Source of the DNA: JAXHUH01 sp034211175
GTDB lineage: Bacteria; Actinomycetota; Acidimicrobiia; Acidimicrobiales; CAIXPF01
NCBI GenBank assembly: GCA_034211175.1
Contig: JAXHUH010000182.1
Span: 1 to 29,893, forward strand
DNA: 29,893 bases
Direction of reading: 5' to 3'
The notes below the pieces were generated by a model that was given only the letters and a program-made list of their open reading frames with translations, was not told the origin of the DNA and ran no database searches. Below are positions 8,339 to 15,714 of this stretch, one piece after another (positions within the stretch are counted from its first letter, which is position 1; each line of letters opens with the position of its first letter). Made by a program: the position numbers and the translations under genes.

Positions 8339-8632
8339 TCGGGTGGCCCGGGCGGACGCGCCGCACGAAGCGAGCGCCCGTCGAGCCCGGCGGTGGTGGC
8401 CGCCACCGCGGAGTCGTCGTCGCCGTCGGCCGATCGGGTACCGGTTCGACGACGCAGGCGCGCCGAGCACGACGACGCCACGATGGCTGGGCGGCGCGCT
8501 GCGGTCCGCGATGCGCGCGACAGGCAGTTCGCGCACCGCCCGTGGGCGCGCCGTGATCGCCATGGCACGGTGAGGCGCGCTCGATCGAGTGCGGGCCAGC
8601 GAGCTCCCGCGGTCGGGGAGACCTGGGAAGAA
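8339..8632. other. Gene-poor spacer between RiPP operon and vapBC
   Basis: About 290 bases without a convincing gene. A GTG frame of 73 codons (8335-8556) overlaps the peptidase stop by GTGA, but its product is Arg/Gly-rich and low in complexity, and the opposite strand is equally open. No Cys/Ser/Thr-rich core that would suggest a RiPP precursor is evident. No terminator with a T-run is seen. Confidence 0.4.
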
Positions 8633-8652
8633 AGGAAGACGGTATTCTTCCT
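8633..8652. promoter_or_regulatory. Palindrome at the vapBC start, probable autoregulatory operator
   Basis: A perfect inverted repeat AGGAAGA-CGGTAT-TCTTCCT lies 2 bases before the vapB GTG. It overlaps the only Shine-Dalgarno-like purine run (AAGGAAGA) and a possible -10 (GGTATTCT). VapB antitoxins normally bind palindromes at their own promoter, so this is the likely operator. Confidence 0.55.
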
Positions 8653-8654
8653 CC

Positions 8655-8906
8655 GTGGCCCTGAACATCAAGGATGCCGAGACCGATCGCTTGGCGCGGG
8701 AGCTGGCGCAGTTGACCGGCCTGCCGATCACCACCGCGGTGCGGGAGGCGATCGAGGCCCAGCTCGCCGCGCTTCGCCGACGTCGACGTGTTGCCGGCGG
8801 CCCGGATCTCGCGTCGATCATCGCTCGAGGGCGCGCCCGGCGGATGCTCGACACGCGGCCCGAGGGCGAGATCCTCGGCTTCGACGAGCACGGGCTGCCG
8901 ACGTGA
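8655..8906 (+). CDS. vapB: VapB-type antitoxin (Rv0623-like)
   Basis: 83 residues beginning VALNIKDAETDRLARELAQL, which is the standard start of Rv0623-like VapB antitoxins. This fixes the GTG at 8655 rather than an upstream GTG at 8589. The N-terminal half is the DNA-binding part (TGLPITTAVREAIEAQLA). The C-terminal half (GPDLASIIARGRARRMLD, then GFDEHGLPT) should wrap the toxin. It overlaps vapC by 4 bases. The antitoxin neutralises the PIN ribonuclease and represses the operon. Confidence 0.85.
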   Translation: MALNIKDAETDRLARELAQLTGLPITTAVREAIEAQLAALRRRRRVAGGPDLASIIARGRARRMLDTRPEGEILGFDEHGLPT

Positions 8907-9292
8907 TCGTCGTCGACACGTCGGCGCTCGTGTCGGTCGTCCTCGGCGAGGACGACGCCGAGCTGATGCTCGCGGCATTGGAGGGCGCCCAGGGCCGACT
9001 GTCGGCGGTGTCGTGGGTCGAGGCGCAGATCGTCGTGGAGGCGAGGCAGGGGCCCGATGCGGCCCGGGACCTGCAGCTCCTGGTGGAGTCGACGATCGTC
9101 GACATCGTCGGGGTCGACGACGTGCACGCCACCGCCGCCGTGACTGCATGGCGGCGCTTCGGCAAGGGGCGCCACCCGGCGGCACTGAACTTCGGCGACT
9201 GCTTCGCCTACGCGCTCGCGCGCCTCGACGGTTTGCCGCTGCTGTTCAAGGGTGGCGACTTCTCGCAGACGGACGTGGAGTCGCTGCTGTAG
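8903..9292 (+). CDS. vapC: VapC-type PIN-domain ribonuclease toxin
   Basis: 129 residues from the GTG overlapping vapB. The PIN active-site acids are in place: Asp5 in VVDTSALV, Glu40 in SWVEA, Asp99 in NFGDCFAYALA and Asp119 in KGGDFSQTD. These coordinate Mg/Mn for RNA cleavage, typically of tRNA or rRNA. Length and motif spacing are normal, so the toxin should be functional. A broken relative lies at 25351-25512. Confidence 0.9.
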   Translation: MIVVDTSALVSVVLGEDDAELMLAALEGAQGRLSAVSWVEAQIVVEARQGPDAARDLQLLVESTIVDIVGVDDVHATAAVTAWRRFGKGRHPAALNFGDCFAYALARLDGLPLLFKGGDFSQTDVESLL

Positions 9293-9294
9293 GG

Positions 9295-9311
9295 CGCCAC
9301 GCAGGGTGGCG
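9295..9311. terminator. Short hairpin between convergent genes
   Basis: CGCCAC-GCAGG-GTGGCG forms a 6-bp stem with a 5-base loop directly after the vapC stop, and it faces the convergent oxidoreductase gene. There is no T-run, so it is only a possible weak terminator. Confidence 0.35.
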
Positions 9312-9388
9312 GGCGCTTCCCCTCCCGGCGAGTGCATGCCTCGGCGGCGGTGGTGGTTGTCGGCAGGACGGCGAGCCCGGGTCGGTCG

Positions 9389-11068
9389 TCAGCTCGGGAG
9401 GCGGCGGGCTCGTAGCACGACGTCGTCGACGTGGTGGGTCGATGTCGCGCCGGCGGGCCGGGGGCGCGTCTCGTGGAGCTCGACCTTCCACTCCGGCGCG
9501 GCGGCGAGGGCGGCGGCGATCTCGTCGATGCCGAGGTAGGCGTCCGGGTCGAACATGCGGGTCTGGGTGGCCACGTCGATCGGTCCCCGCATCGGTGTCA
9601 GGTCGTGGCCGACCACGAGCAGGGTGCCGCCGGGCGCCACCGCGTTCAGCAGGCTGGAGCGCGCACGGCAGTCGGGGGTGCGGTGGATGGAGCCGTACTG
9701 CATCGACACGAGGTCGTAGCCGCCGGGAGCGAATGCGTCGGGGGCGTTGGCGTCGCGGTGCAGGTACTCGATGTCGAGGCCGCGCCGCTCGGCCTCGGCG
9801 GCGATGCGGCCGAGGGCCCGGGAGGAGATGTCCGACGCGGTGACCTTCCAGCCCCGCTCCGCCAGCCAGATGGCGTCGCCGCCCTCGCCGGCCCCGACGT
9901 CGAGGGCGCGACCGGCCGGCAGGTCGCCGACCTCGTGCACGAGCGTCCCGTTGGGGTTGCCGCTCCACATGGGCGCGTCGCCGCGGTAACGGTGGTCCCA
10001 GTCGGCCTCGTCGCCTGACGGCCGGGCCGCCGCCTGCAGGTCCTCGTCGGCCAGGCTGAACGCGATCATGGCGCCGACCCGGCTGCCGTGGGCGGCCGCG
10101 GGCAGCACCTGCATGGTCGGGTCGGTCACGTTGCCGGCGGCGTACAGGCCGGCCATGGCGGTCTGGCCCATCTGGTCGACCTCGACGGTGTCGCCCAGGC
10201 CCGACACGTGCGGGGTCGGTGAGAGCCCGGCGCCGGCGAAGACGTCGGCCCGGGTCCGGAACTTCGGGCCGACGAGCACGGCGTCGGCGTCGAGCGTGCG
10301 GCCGTCGTCCAGCTCGACGCCACGGAGTCTGCCGTCGGCGTCGGCCACGACGCGGCGAACCGGGGTGCGGACGACCTCGGTGCCGGCGGCGGCGAACGCG
10401 TCGAGTGCGGCGGCGTCCAGCCCGGTCGCGTCGTGCACGACGATGGTGTAGTGGTCGGTGAGGTGGCGCAGCAGGGCCGCGGGATGCAGGCCCATGGGGT
10501 GGGTGACGAGGTGCACGACGCGCTGGTCGCGCACCTCGTAGCCGTGGCAGAACGGGCAGTGGATGACGTCGCGGCCCCAGTGCTCGGCGAGGCCCTCGAT
10601 GTCGGGAAGCTCGTCGATCATGCCGGTCGCGGCGAGCACGCGGCGGGCCACGAGCCGGTGGCCACCACCGACCTCGAGGCTGAATCGGCCGTCGTCGCGT
10701 CGCTCGACGGTCCGTACCCGGCCGGTGAGGATCTCGCCGCCGTAGCTGCGGACCTCCTCACGGCCCTGATCGGTCAGCTCTGACGGCGGTGCGCCGTCGG
10801 CGCCAAGGTAGCCGTGCATGTGGGCGGCCGGGGCGTTGCGGGGCGTGCCGTCGTCGACGACCACGACCGACCGGCGCTGGCGGATGATCTGCAGCGCCGC
10901 GGCCAACCCGGCGGCCGACCCGCCGACGACGGCCACGTCGAAGTGCCGTTCCATCGTGCGCGGGCTGTCGGCTCCGTGGTCGTGGGAGCCGTGGTCGTGG
11001 GCCCGGTGAGGAGGGGAACCATTCTCAGGCGAGGTGTGTTCGGGGGAGCCGTGTGCGTGCTGGGGCAT
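9389..11068 (-). CDS. Thioredoxin-reductase-like FAD oxidoreductase fused to SAM-dependent methyltransferase
   Basis: 559 residues from the ATG at 11068. A GTG at 11074 and a second ATG at 10954 are alternatives. Residues 1-38 are His/Ser/Pro-rich (HAHGSPEHTS, AHDHGSHDHGADS). Next is an FAD/NAD(P) oxidoreductase domain (VAVVGGSAAGLAAALQ) with a redox pair Cys171-Pro-Phe-Cys174 in CPFCHGYE, as in thioredoxin-reductase-like proteins. After about 340 there is a class I methyltransferase with GRALDVGAGEGGDAIWLA. I believe this two-domain layout exists elsewhere in actinobacteria; the substrate is unknown. A Zur-like site lies within the first codons at 11013-11027, so the true start may be 10954 with that site in its promoter. 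The gene is divergent from the XRE-cupin regulator at 11154. Confidence 0.85.
   Translation of the reverse strand: MPQHAHGSPEHTSPENGSPPHRAHDHGSHDHGADSPRTMERHFDVAVVGGSAAGLAAALQIIRQRRSVVVVDDGTPRNAPAAHMHGYLGADGAPPSELTDQGREEVRSYGGEILTGRVRTVERRDDGRFSLEVGGGHRLVARRVLAATGMIDELPDIEGLAEHWGRDVIHCPFCHGYEVRDQRVVHLVTHPMGLHPAALLRHLTDHYTIVVHDATGLDAAALDAFAAAGTEVVRTPVRRVVADADGRLRGVELDDGRTLDADAVLVGPKFRTRADVFAGAGLSPTPHVSGLGDTVEVDQMGQTAMAGLYAAGNVTDPTMQVLPAAAHGSRVGAMIAFSLADEDLQAAARPSGDEADWDHRYRGDAPMWSGNPNGTLVHEVGDLPAGRALDVGAGEGGDAIWLAERGWKVTASDISSRALGRIAAEAERRGLDIEYLHRDANAPDAFAPGGYDLVSMQYGSIHRTPDCRARSSLLNAVAPGGTLLVVGHDLTPMRGPIDVATQTRMFDPDAYLGIDEIAAALAAAPEWKVELHETRPRPAGATSTHHVDDVVLRARRLPS
11013..11027. promoter_or_regulatory. 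Zur-like box 1
   Basis: GGGGAACCATTCTCA matches the box series in this window at 13 of 15 positions against TGAGAACCATTCTCA. It lies 59 bases upstream of the internal ATG at 10954 of the oxidoreductase/methyltransferase gene, but inside its longer reading frame. The regulator would be a Zur repressor encoded elsewhere. Confidence 0.5.
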
Positions 11069-11153
11069 GACCACGACGATAGAGTGCTGCCACGTTCTGG
11101 CAAGAGGGCTTGCAGGATTCGCAAATTGCGCCCGGAGCCACGGAGGAGGTCAT

Positions 11154-11711
11154 GTGAGCGAGGATCCCGACATCGAAGAGGTCGTGCGCACGCGGCTGCG
11201 AAGCCTGCGCACGACCCTGGGGTACTCGCTCGACGAGCTGGCGGAGCGCACCAGTCTCAGCGCGTCCACGATCAGTCGCGTGGAGACGGGCAAGCGGACC
11301 CTCAGCCTCGATGTCCTCCTGCCCCTCGCCAACGCCCTGCAGGTGAGTCCCGACGCGTTGCTGAACCTCGAGGGTGACCACGACGTGGTCATCCGTCCGA
11401 CGCCGAGCTGCGAGCGGACGCGCACGACCTGGATGCTCAGCCGGCCCGACGGCCGCACCATGGCGGCGAAGATCCGGCTCGAGCCGACGACCGGCCGGCC
11501 GACGCAGCGCGTCCACCCCGGTCACGATTGGTTCGTGGTCATCCAGGGGCGGGTCCGTCTGTGGCTCGGCGATCGCGAGATCGACGTCGAGACCGGGGAG
11601 GCGGCCGAGTTCGCCACCATGACCCCGCACTCGTTCAGCGCGCTCGACGGCCCGGCGGAGGTGGTCATGGTGTTCGACCGGGACGGCCAGCGCGCCCACG
11701 TGCACCAATGA
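11154..11711 (+). CDS. XRE-family regulator with C-terminal cupin domain
   Basis: 185 residues from a GTG with a strong GGAGGAGG site 4 bases upstream. Residues about 10-65 are a helix-turn-helix of the Xre type (LRTTLGYSLDELAERTSLSASTISRVETGKR). Residues about 105-175 form a small cupin barrel (HPGHDWFVVIQGRVRLWLG, then AEFATMTPHSFSAL). Cupin-linked Xre proteins usually sense a small ligand and control a neighbouring catabolic or redox gene. It is divergent from the oxidoreductase/methyltransferase, its most likely target. It is not a Fur/Zur-family protein and so does not explain the Zur-like boxes. Confidence 0.88.
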   Translation: MSEDPDIEEVVRTRLRSLRTTLGYSLDELAERTSLSASTISRVETGKRTLSLDVLLPLANALQVSPDALLNLEGDHDVVIRPTPSCERTRTTWMLSRPDGRTMAAKIRLEPTTGRPTQRVHPGHDWFVVIQGRVRLWLGDREIDVETGEAAEFATMTPHSFSALDGPAEVVMVFDRDGQRAHVHQ

Positions 11712-11872
11712 ACCGCTGCTACGCCTGCTGGCCCACAAGGAGTCACGGCGCTCATCGCCGAGGTCACGGGACGTCGGCGAGGACGGCGTCCTCGCAGTGC
11801 TCGATGGCGTGGTGCTGGTAGGCGTCGGGGCCGGGTCCCGTCGCACGGCGCGTCGGCCGGCCGGTACGGTGG

Positions 11873-12022
11873 ATGGCCGTGGCCAGGAAGACCAAGCGCG
11901 ACAAGCGGGGCGGTCGGGTGACTCCAAAGGGCACCCGACCCGCCGGCGTCGTCCCCGGGGGTTCGGGGGAGGGGTGTGACACCGGCTGTTGCGACTCCAG
12001 TGGCTCGAAGGCGTCGCGCTGA
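11873..12022 (+). CDS. Small basic protein with Cys cluster, function unknown
   Basis: 49 residues from the ATG at 11873; a GTG at 11879 is also possible. The N-terminal half is strongly basic and looks conserved in style (ARKTKRDKRGGRVTPKGTRP). The C-terminal half has three close Cys (C35, C39, C40 in CDTGCCDSSG), which could bind a metal. It ends 33 bases before the COG0523 GTPase on the same strand, so the two may be cotranscribed. I do not recognise a family. Confidence 0.45.
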   Translation: MAVARKTKRDKRGGRVTPKGTRPAGVVPGGSGEGCDTGCCDSSGSKASR

Positions 12023-12055
12023 ACTGGGTGAGCCGGTGAGGAGCTGACCGCAGCG

Positions 12056-13042
12056 ATGCCCGCCCGAGGGGAGACGCCGGCGCAGGACGAGCGCGACCAC
12101 TGGGACGGGGCGGACGGGTTCGCCCCGTGGGATGGCCGCCGGGTCCCGGTCACGTTGCTCGGTGGCTACCTCGGGGCGGGCAAGACGACCGCGCTGAACG
12201 CCCTCCTGGCGCGGACCGACCGGCCGATCGCGGTCGTGGTGAACGACGTGGGCACGATCAACGTCGACGCCGCACTCGTGGCCCGGCGCCGAAGCGATGC
12301 GATCGAGCTCACCGACGGTTGCGTGTGCTGCAGCATGGCGGGTGGCCTGGCGTCGGCGCTCGAGACGGTGCGGGCGCGGGCCTCGGCGCCTGACCACGTC
12401 ATCGTCGAGCTGAGCGGCGTCGCGGACCCGACGCGGCTCACCGCGTTCGCGAGCTCGACCGGGTTCCGCCTCGACAGCACCGTGGTCATGGTCGATGTCG
12501 AGCAGGTCGAGACGCAGCTGGCGGATCCGGTGATCAGCGACATCGTTCACCGACAGCTCGAGGCCGCCGACCTCTTCCTGCTGTCGAAGGTCCAGCTCGT
12601 CGACACCGACCGCATCGTCGCGGTCCGCGACCGGCTGTCATCGCTCGCACCGGACACGCCGGCCCTCGACGTCGCCGACGCGACCGAGAGCGCGTCCTTC
12701 CTCGACCTGGGCACCCGGCGGCCGGGGGGCGCCACCGAGACGCCGCCGCCGCAGCTGTTCGATCCCCACGAGACCTCGATCGTGGCACTGCCCGTGCCGA
12801 CCACGCCGAGCGAGCTGCACCGCCTCCTCGACGAGCTGCCGGCCGACGTCGTCCGGGCGAAGGGGATCGCCGTCGACGACGGCGGCCAACGGCTGCTGGT
12901 CCAGGTCGTCGGCCGTCGGCGACACATCACCGAGCTCCCCCGGGCCGAGGACCAACGCTGCACCGACCTCGTCGTCATCAGGGCCCGCCCCTCGGTCGGC
13001 CACCGCACATCGGTGACGCTCGGCCGATCACCGACCCGGTGA
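12056..13042 (+). CDS. COG0523/CobW-family GTPase (putative zinc metallochaperone)
   Basis: 328 residues. COG0523 proteins are GTP-driven metal chaperones; members under Zur control are thought to supply zinc to essential enzymes during starvation. Walker A GGYLGAGKTT is at 36-45, NDVGTINVDAALV follows, then the metal-binding CxCC motif (C89-V-C91-C92). VELSGVADP is the switch region. The G4 motif is unusual: LLSKVQLV instead of the expected NKxD or SKxD, so Gln replaces the base-reading Asp. The C-terminal domain (residues about 235-320) is short, with no His-rich tail. A GAGGAG lies 12 bases before the ATG, which is long spacing. No Zur-like box is visible directly upstream, but the surrounding genes have them. 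Confidence 0.88.
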   Translation: MPARGETPAQDERDHWDGADGFAPWDGRRVPVTLLGGYLGAGKTTALNALLARTDRPIAVVVNDVGTINVDAALVARRRSDAIELTDGCVCCSMAGGLASALETVRARASAPDHVIVELSGVADPTRLTAFASSTGFRLDSTVVMVDVEQVETQLADPVISDIVHRQLEAADLFLLSKVQLVDTDRIVAVRDRLSSLAPDTPALDVADATESASFLDLGTRRPGGATETPPPQLFDPHETSIVALPVPTTPSELHRLLDELPADVVRAKGIAVDDGGQRLLVQVVGRRRHITELPRAEDQRCTDLVVIRARPSVGHRTSVTLGRSPTR

Positions 13043-13091
13043 TCGGCGGGTCGTGCCCGTATCGCTGGTCGTGGACACGGCAGAATGGTAA

Positions 13092-13106
13092 CAGGAACGA
13101 TTCTCA
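13092..13106. promoter_or_regulatory. Zur-like box 2
   Basis: CAGGAACGATTCTCA, 35 bases upstream of the methyltransferase start. The right half ATTCTCA matches the series exactly; the left half has three differences. It probably puts the methyltransferase under zinc control. Confidence 0.5.
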
Positions 13107-13140
13107 CCGATCCTGTACCGGTACCGGAGGATGATCAGAC

Positions 13141-13953
13141 GTGGCCGATGTGGATGACCAGGAGGCGACGCGCGGTGTGTGGCGTCGCGGGAGCTACGAG
13201 ATCGTGGGCGACTGGTTCGCCGACGGGTCCCGGGCGGTCCTGGCCGGCTCCGGGGGGCCGTTGCCGCTCGACGGCCTGGAGCTGCTCGACGTGGCCTGCG
13301 GGACCGGTGCGGTGGCGATCGAGGCCGCCCGCCGCGGGGCACGGGTCACCGGGCTCGACCTGACACCCGAGCTGCTCGACATCGCCCGGCGCCGCGCCGA
13401 GCAGGCCGGCGTCGAGGTGCGATGGGTCGAGGGCACCTTCGAGGACCTGTCCGGGCTCGGCGAGTTCGACGCCGTGGTCTCGTCGTTCGGTGTGATGTTC
13501 GCCGCGGACCCGCCGGCGGTCGCCGCGCAGCTGGCGGCGGCGTGCCGCGACGACGGGTTCGTCGGGGTCGCAGCCTGGGACCGGCGCGGTGCGCTCGGCG
13601 GGCCGACCGCCGATCTGCGGGCCCTGTTGCCTGACGGCGGTGCGGGGCCCGACGTCACCGCCTGGGCGGAGCCCGATGCCGTGGGCACCTACTTCGCGGG
13701 CACGACCCTGACGGTCGCCGATCACCACCGGGGCCGCGTGGCCATCCAGTTCGCCTCGGCGTCGGTTGCCGCCGACGAGTTCGTCGAGCACTCGGGCGGC
13801 TGGGCGGCGCTCTTCGAGTACCTCGAGGCCCAAGGCCACGGCCCCGCAGCCCGACGAGCCCTGGAGGCCCATCTGGGCGAGCGGAGCGACCCGGTCCCCG
13901 CCGGCATCGCCGTGCGTGCCGACTATGGGGTCACGCGCCTCACGCGACGGTGA
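13141..13953 (+). CDS. Class I SAM-dependent methyltransferase
   Basis: 270 residues from a GTG with GGAGG about 9 bases upstream. The SAM-binding motif I is LDVACGTGAVAIEA, followed by VTGLDLTPELLDIA and FDAVVSSFGVMFAADP. It resembles generic methyltransferases of the UbiE/methyltransf_11 type; the substrate is unknown. It sits between a COG0523 GTPase and zinc ABC ATPases and has its own Zur-like box, so it is probably expressed when zinc is low. A second methyltransferase domain is fused to the oxidoreductase at 9389-11068. Together they hint at a methylation step in the zinc-starvation response, perhaps a metallophore or a replacement metabolite; this is speculative. Confidence 0.85.
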   Translation: MADVDDQEATRGVWRRGSYEIVGDWFADGSRAVLAGSGGPLPLDGLELLDVACGTGAVAIEAARRGARVTGLDLTPELLDIARRRAEQAGVEVRWVEGTFEDLSGLGEFDAVVSSFGVMFAADPPAVAAQLAAACRDDGFVGVAAWDRRGALGGPTADLRALLPDGGAGPDVTAWAEPDAVGTYFAGTTLTVADHHRGRVAIQFASASVAADEFVEHSGGWAALFEYLEAQGHGPAARRALEAHLGERSDPVPAGIAVRADYGVTRLTRR

Positions 13954-13958
13954 ACCGT

Positions 13959-13989
13959 GGCGTACGAGCCTGCGTCGGGCTCGCACGCC
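13959..13989. terminator. Hairpin between convergent genes, likely bidirectional terminator
   Basis: Arms GGCGT-A-CGAGCC and GGCTCG-C-ACGCC pair as 5 plus 6 base pairs with one mismatch and a 7-base loop. It fills the 41-base gap between the methyltransferase (+) and ABC ATPase (-) ends. There is no T-run, as is common in GC-rich actinobacteria. Confidence 0.55.
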
Positions 13990-13994
13990 TGATG

Positions 13995-14702
13995 TCAGGC
14001 GATGGCGCGGGGCGTACGTCGCGGTGGCGCGAACGGAACGAACAGCGCCCTGACCCCGGGATCCTCGAGCGCCTCGTCCGGTGACGCGCAGCAGACGCAC
14101 GTGCAGTCGAGCGCGATGACGAGGTCGGCGTGGGCGGCGTCGGGGAGGTGGTGCGTCGAGAACACCACCGTGCGGCCCCGGTCCGCCTGCGCTCGGATGA
14201 TGTCGAGCACGCGTCGTTGGGAGGCGCCGTCGAGGCCTGCAGCCGGCTCGTCGAGGAGCAGGATCGGCGCGTCCTGGGCGATGCCCTGGCCGATGAGTGC
14301 TCGTTGGCGCTGTCCGCCCGAGAGCTCGTCGAGCGTGCGGCGACGGAGGTCGGCCAGCTCGACGTCGTCGATCGCGTCGGCGACCGCGGCGCGATCGACG
14401 GGGCGGAACCGGCGAAGCCGCCCGCAGGTGGGGTAGCGGCCCATGCAGACCACGTCGTGGACCGTGAGTCGGAGGTGGGGATCGACGGCGGTGGCCTGGA
14501 GGACCTCTGCGACCGCGCCGCCGAGCGTCAGCGTGCCCGCGCTGGGGCGCAGCCGACCGCTGATCAGGCCGAAGAGCGTCGACTTGCCCGCACCGTTGGG
14601 CCCGATCAGGGCCGTGACGGTGCCCGGTCGGATGTGCAGGGTCACGTCCCGCAGCGCAACGCGGCCACCCCGATGGGCCGTGACGTTCTCGAGCTCGATC
14701 AT
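13995..14702 (-). CDS. ABC transporter ATP-binding protein, zinc/manganese (ZnuC) type
   Basis: 235 residues. Walker A GPNGAGKST, signature LSGGQRQR and Walker B ILLLDEPAAGLD are all intact, followed by a switch His in FSTHHLPDAAHAD. The short length and CMGRYPTCGRL block are typical of metal-type ATPases. Near the C-terminus is a Cys cluster (DCTCVCC) that might sense metal. It has its own Zur-like box at 14771-14785, separate from the next ATPase gene. No permease gene is next to it. It either shares ZnuB (16804-17664) with the other ATPase or serves a permease elsewhere. Confidence 0.88.
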   Translation of the reverse strand: MIELENVTAHRGGRVALRDVTLHIRPGTVTALIGPNGAGKSTLFGLISGRLRPSAGTLTLGGAVAEVLQATAVDPHLRLTVHDVVCMGRYPTCGRLRRFRPVDRAAVADAIDDVELADLRRRTLDELSGGQRQRALIGQGIAQDAPILLLDEPAAGLDGASQRRVLDIIRAQADRGRTVVFSTHHLPDAAHADLVIALDCTCVCCASPDEALEDPGVRALFVPFAPPRRTPRAIA

Positions 14703-14770
14703 CGGTGGGTGGTCTCCCTGTGCCCGGCGGCCGCCCATGGCGGCCGGTTGCCATCGAGGCCCATTGTGCC

Positions 14771-14785
14771 AGGAATGATTCTCAG
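14771..14785. promoter_or_regulatory. Zur-like box 3
   Basis: CAGGAATGATTCTCA lies in the 98-base gap between the two ABC ATPase genes, upstream of the one starting at 14702 on the minus strand. The right half is an exact match to the series. Confidence 0.5.
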
Positions 14786-14800
14786 ACTCGTCGCCGCGGC

Positions 14801-15550
14801 TCAGTGGCCGTGGGGTTGGTGGTGGGGGTCGTCGAGCACGACCCGCTCGCCGATGCGCAGGAACCGCCCACCGAACGCCTGCCCGAGGTGTTGATCGGTG
14901 AGGACCGCCTCGGGTGTGCCGACGGCAACGGGCGCGGTGTCCAGCAGCACCACCACGTCGCTGCGGCGCGCGTCCTCGAGGTTGTGGGTCGTCGTGACGA
15001 CCAGCCGCCCTTCGGCCCGCTCCGCGTCGATCGCCTCGAGGATGACGTCGCGGGAGACGACGTCGAGCCCGGTCACCGGCTCGTCGAGGAGCAGGATCGA
15101 CGCATCCTGGGCCAGGCCCTGGGCGACGAGGACACGCTGGCGCTGGCCGCCCGACAGCTCGTGGAGCTGGCGTCCCGCGAGGTCGTCGACCGAGAGCCTG
15201 GCCATCGCGTCCTCGACCGCCTCGTGGTCGGCGCCGGAGAAGCGGCGGAGGAGGCCGAGGCGGGGGTAGCGCGCGAGCCTGACCGTGTCGCGGACCGTGA
15301 TGGGCAGGCTGCGGTCGACGTCGGTCGACTGGAGCACCAGCGCCGGCGGTGACGGGGCGTCCACCACCACCTCGCCCGCGGACGGCGTCGCGAGCCCGGC
15401 GATCGCGGCCAGGAGCGTGGACTTGCCCGAGCCGTTCGGCCCGATGACGGCGACCGTGCACGGGCCGGTGAGCTCGACATCGAGGTCGCGGAGGCCGACC
15501 CGGTCCCCATAGCGGACCTCGAGCCCTCGGATCGACACCGTTGCGGTCAT
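14801..15550 (-). CDS. znuC: Zinc ABC transporter ATP-binding protein (ZnuC-like)
   Basis: 249 residues from the ATG at 15550; upstream in-frame codons to 15661 would cross the promoter region. Walker A GPNGSGKST, LSGGQRQR and ILLLDEPVTGLD are intact. It is divergent from znuA, with a Zur-like box between them, so it is the best candidate for the ATPase of the ZnuA-ZnuB importer. The protein ends in DDPHHQPHGH, a His-rich tail that may bind zinc. It is similar to the next ATPase gene (13995-14702), which makes the pair look like a duplication. Confidence 0.88.
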   Translation of the reverse strand: MTATVSIRGLEVRYGDRVGLRDLDVELTGPCTVAVIGPNGSGKSTLLAAIAGLATPSAGEVVVDAPSPPALVLQSTDVDRSLPITVRDTVRLARYPRLGLLRRFSGADHEAVEDAMARLSVDDLAGRQLHELSGGQRQRVLVAQGLAQDASILLLDEPVTGLDVVSRDVILEAIDAERAEGRLVVTTTHNLEDARRSDVVVLLDTAPVAVGTPEAVLTDQHLGQAFGGRFLRIGERVVLDDPHHQPHGH

Positions 15551-15635
15551 CGCAGCGCAGCGTACGGGAGCCCGGAGGCGGGCCCGGACCGCGCGATGCC
15601 GCCGGTCGGCACGAGCCTGGTACGTTGGAGGGTAA

Positions 15636-15650
15636 TGAGACTCGTTCCTA
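15636..15650. promoter_or_regulatory. Zur-like box 4, weaker
   Basis: TGAGACTCGTTCCTA, in the divergent region between the ATPase start (15550) and znuA start (15715). About four positions differ from a perfect palindrome, but the location between zinc transport genes supports it. Confidence 0.4.
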
Positions 15651-15714
15651 GTCTCGGTCAACGAGCTGATCGTCAGGGTTGCGTGTGATGTTCTGTTCTC
15701 TTCGGGAGTTGCTG

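Noticed and set aside
8335..8556. 73-codon GTG frame overlapping the S9 peptidase stop, considered as RiPP precursor
   Set aside because: Arg/Gly-rich low-complexity product, no leader-core layout, no ribosome binding site, and the opposite strand is equally open.
11154..11711. XRE-cupin protein as the Zur regulator of the island
   Set aside because: It is an Xre helix-turn-helix with a cupin, not a Fur-family protein; the box type is that of Fur/Zur repressors.
11764..11880. Minus-strand piece reading GPDAYQHHAIEHCEDAVLAD before a stop
   Set aside because: It looks protein-like for about 20 residues only; no start, no family, and upstream sequence in that frame is random. At best a gene scrap.
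15679..15714. Longer ZnuA start at TTG 15679, GTG 15685 or ATG 15688
   Set aside because: They would place extra residues before a complete lipoprotein signal peptide and lack a ribosome binding site; the ATG at 15715 has one.
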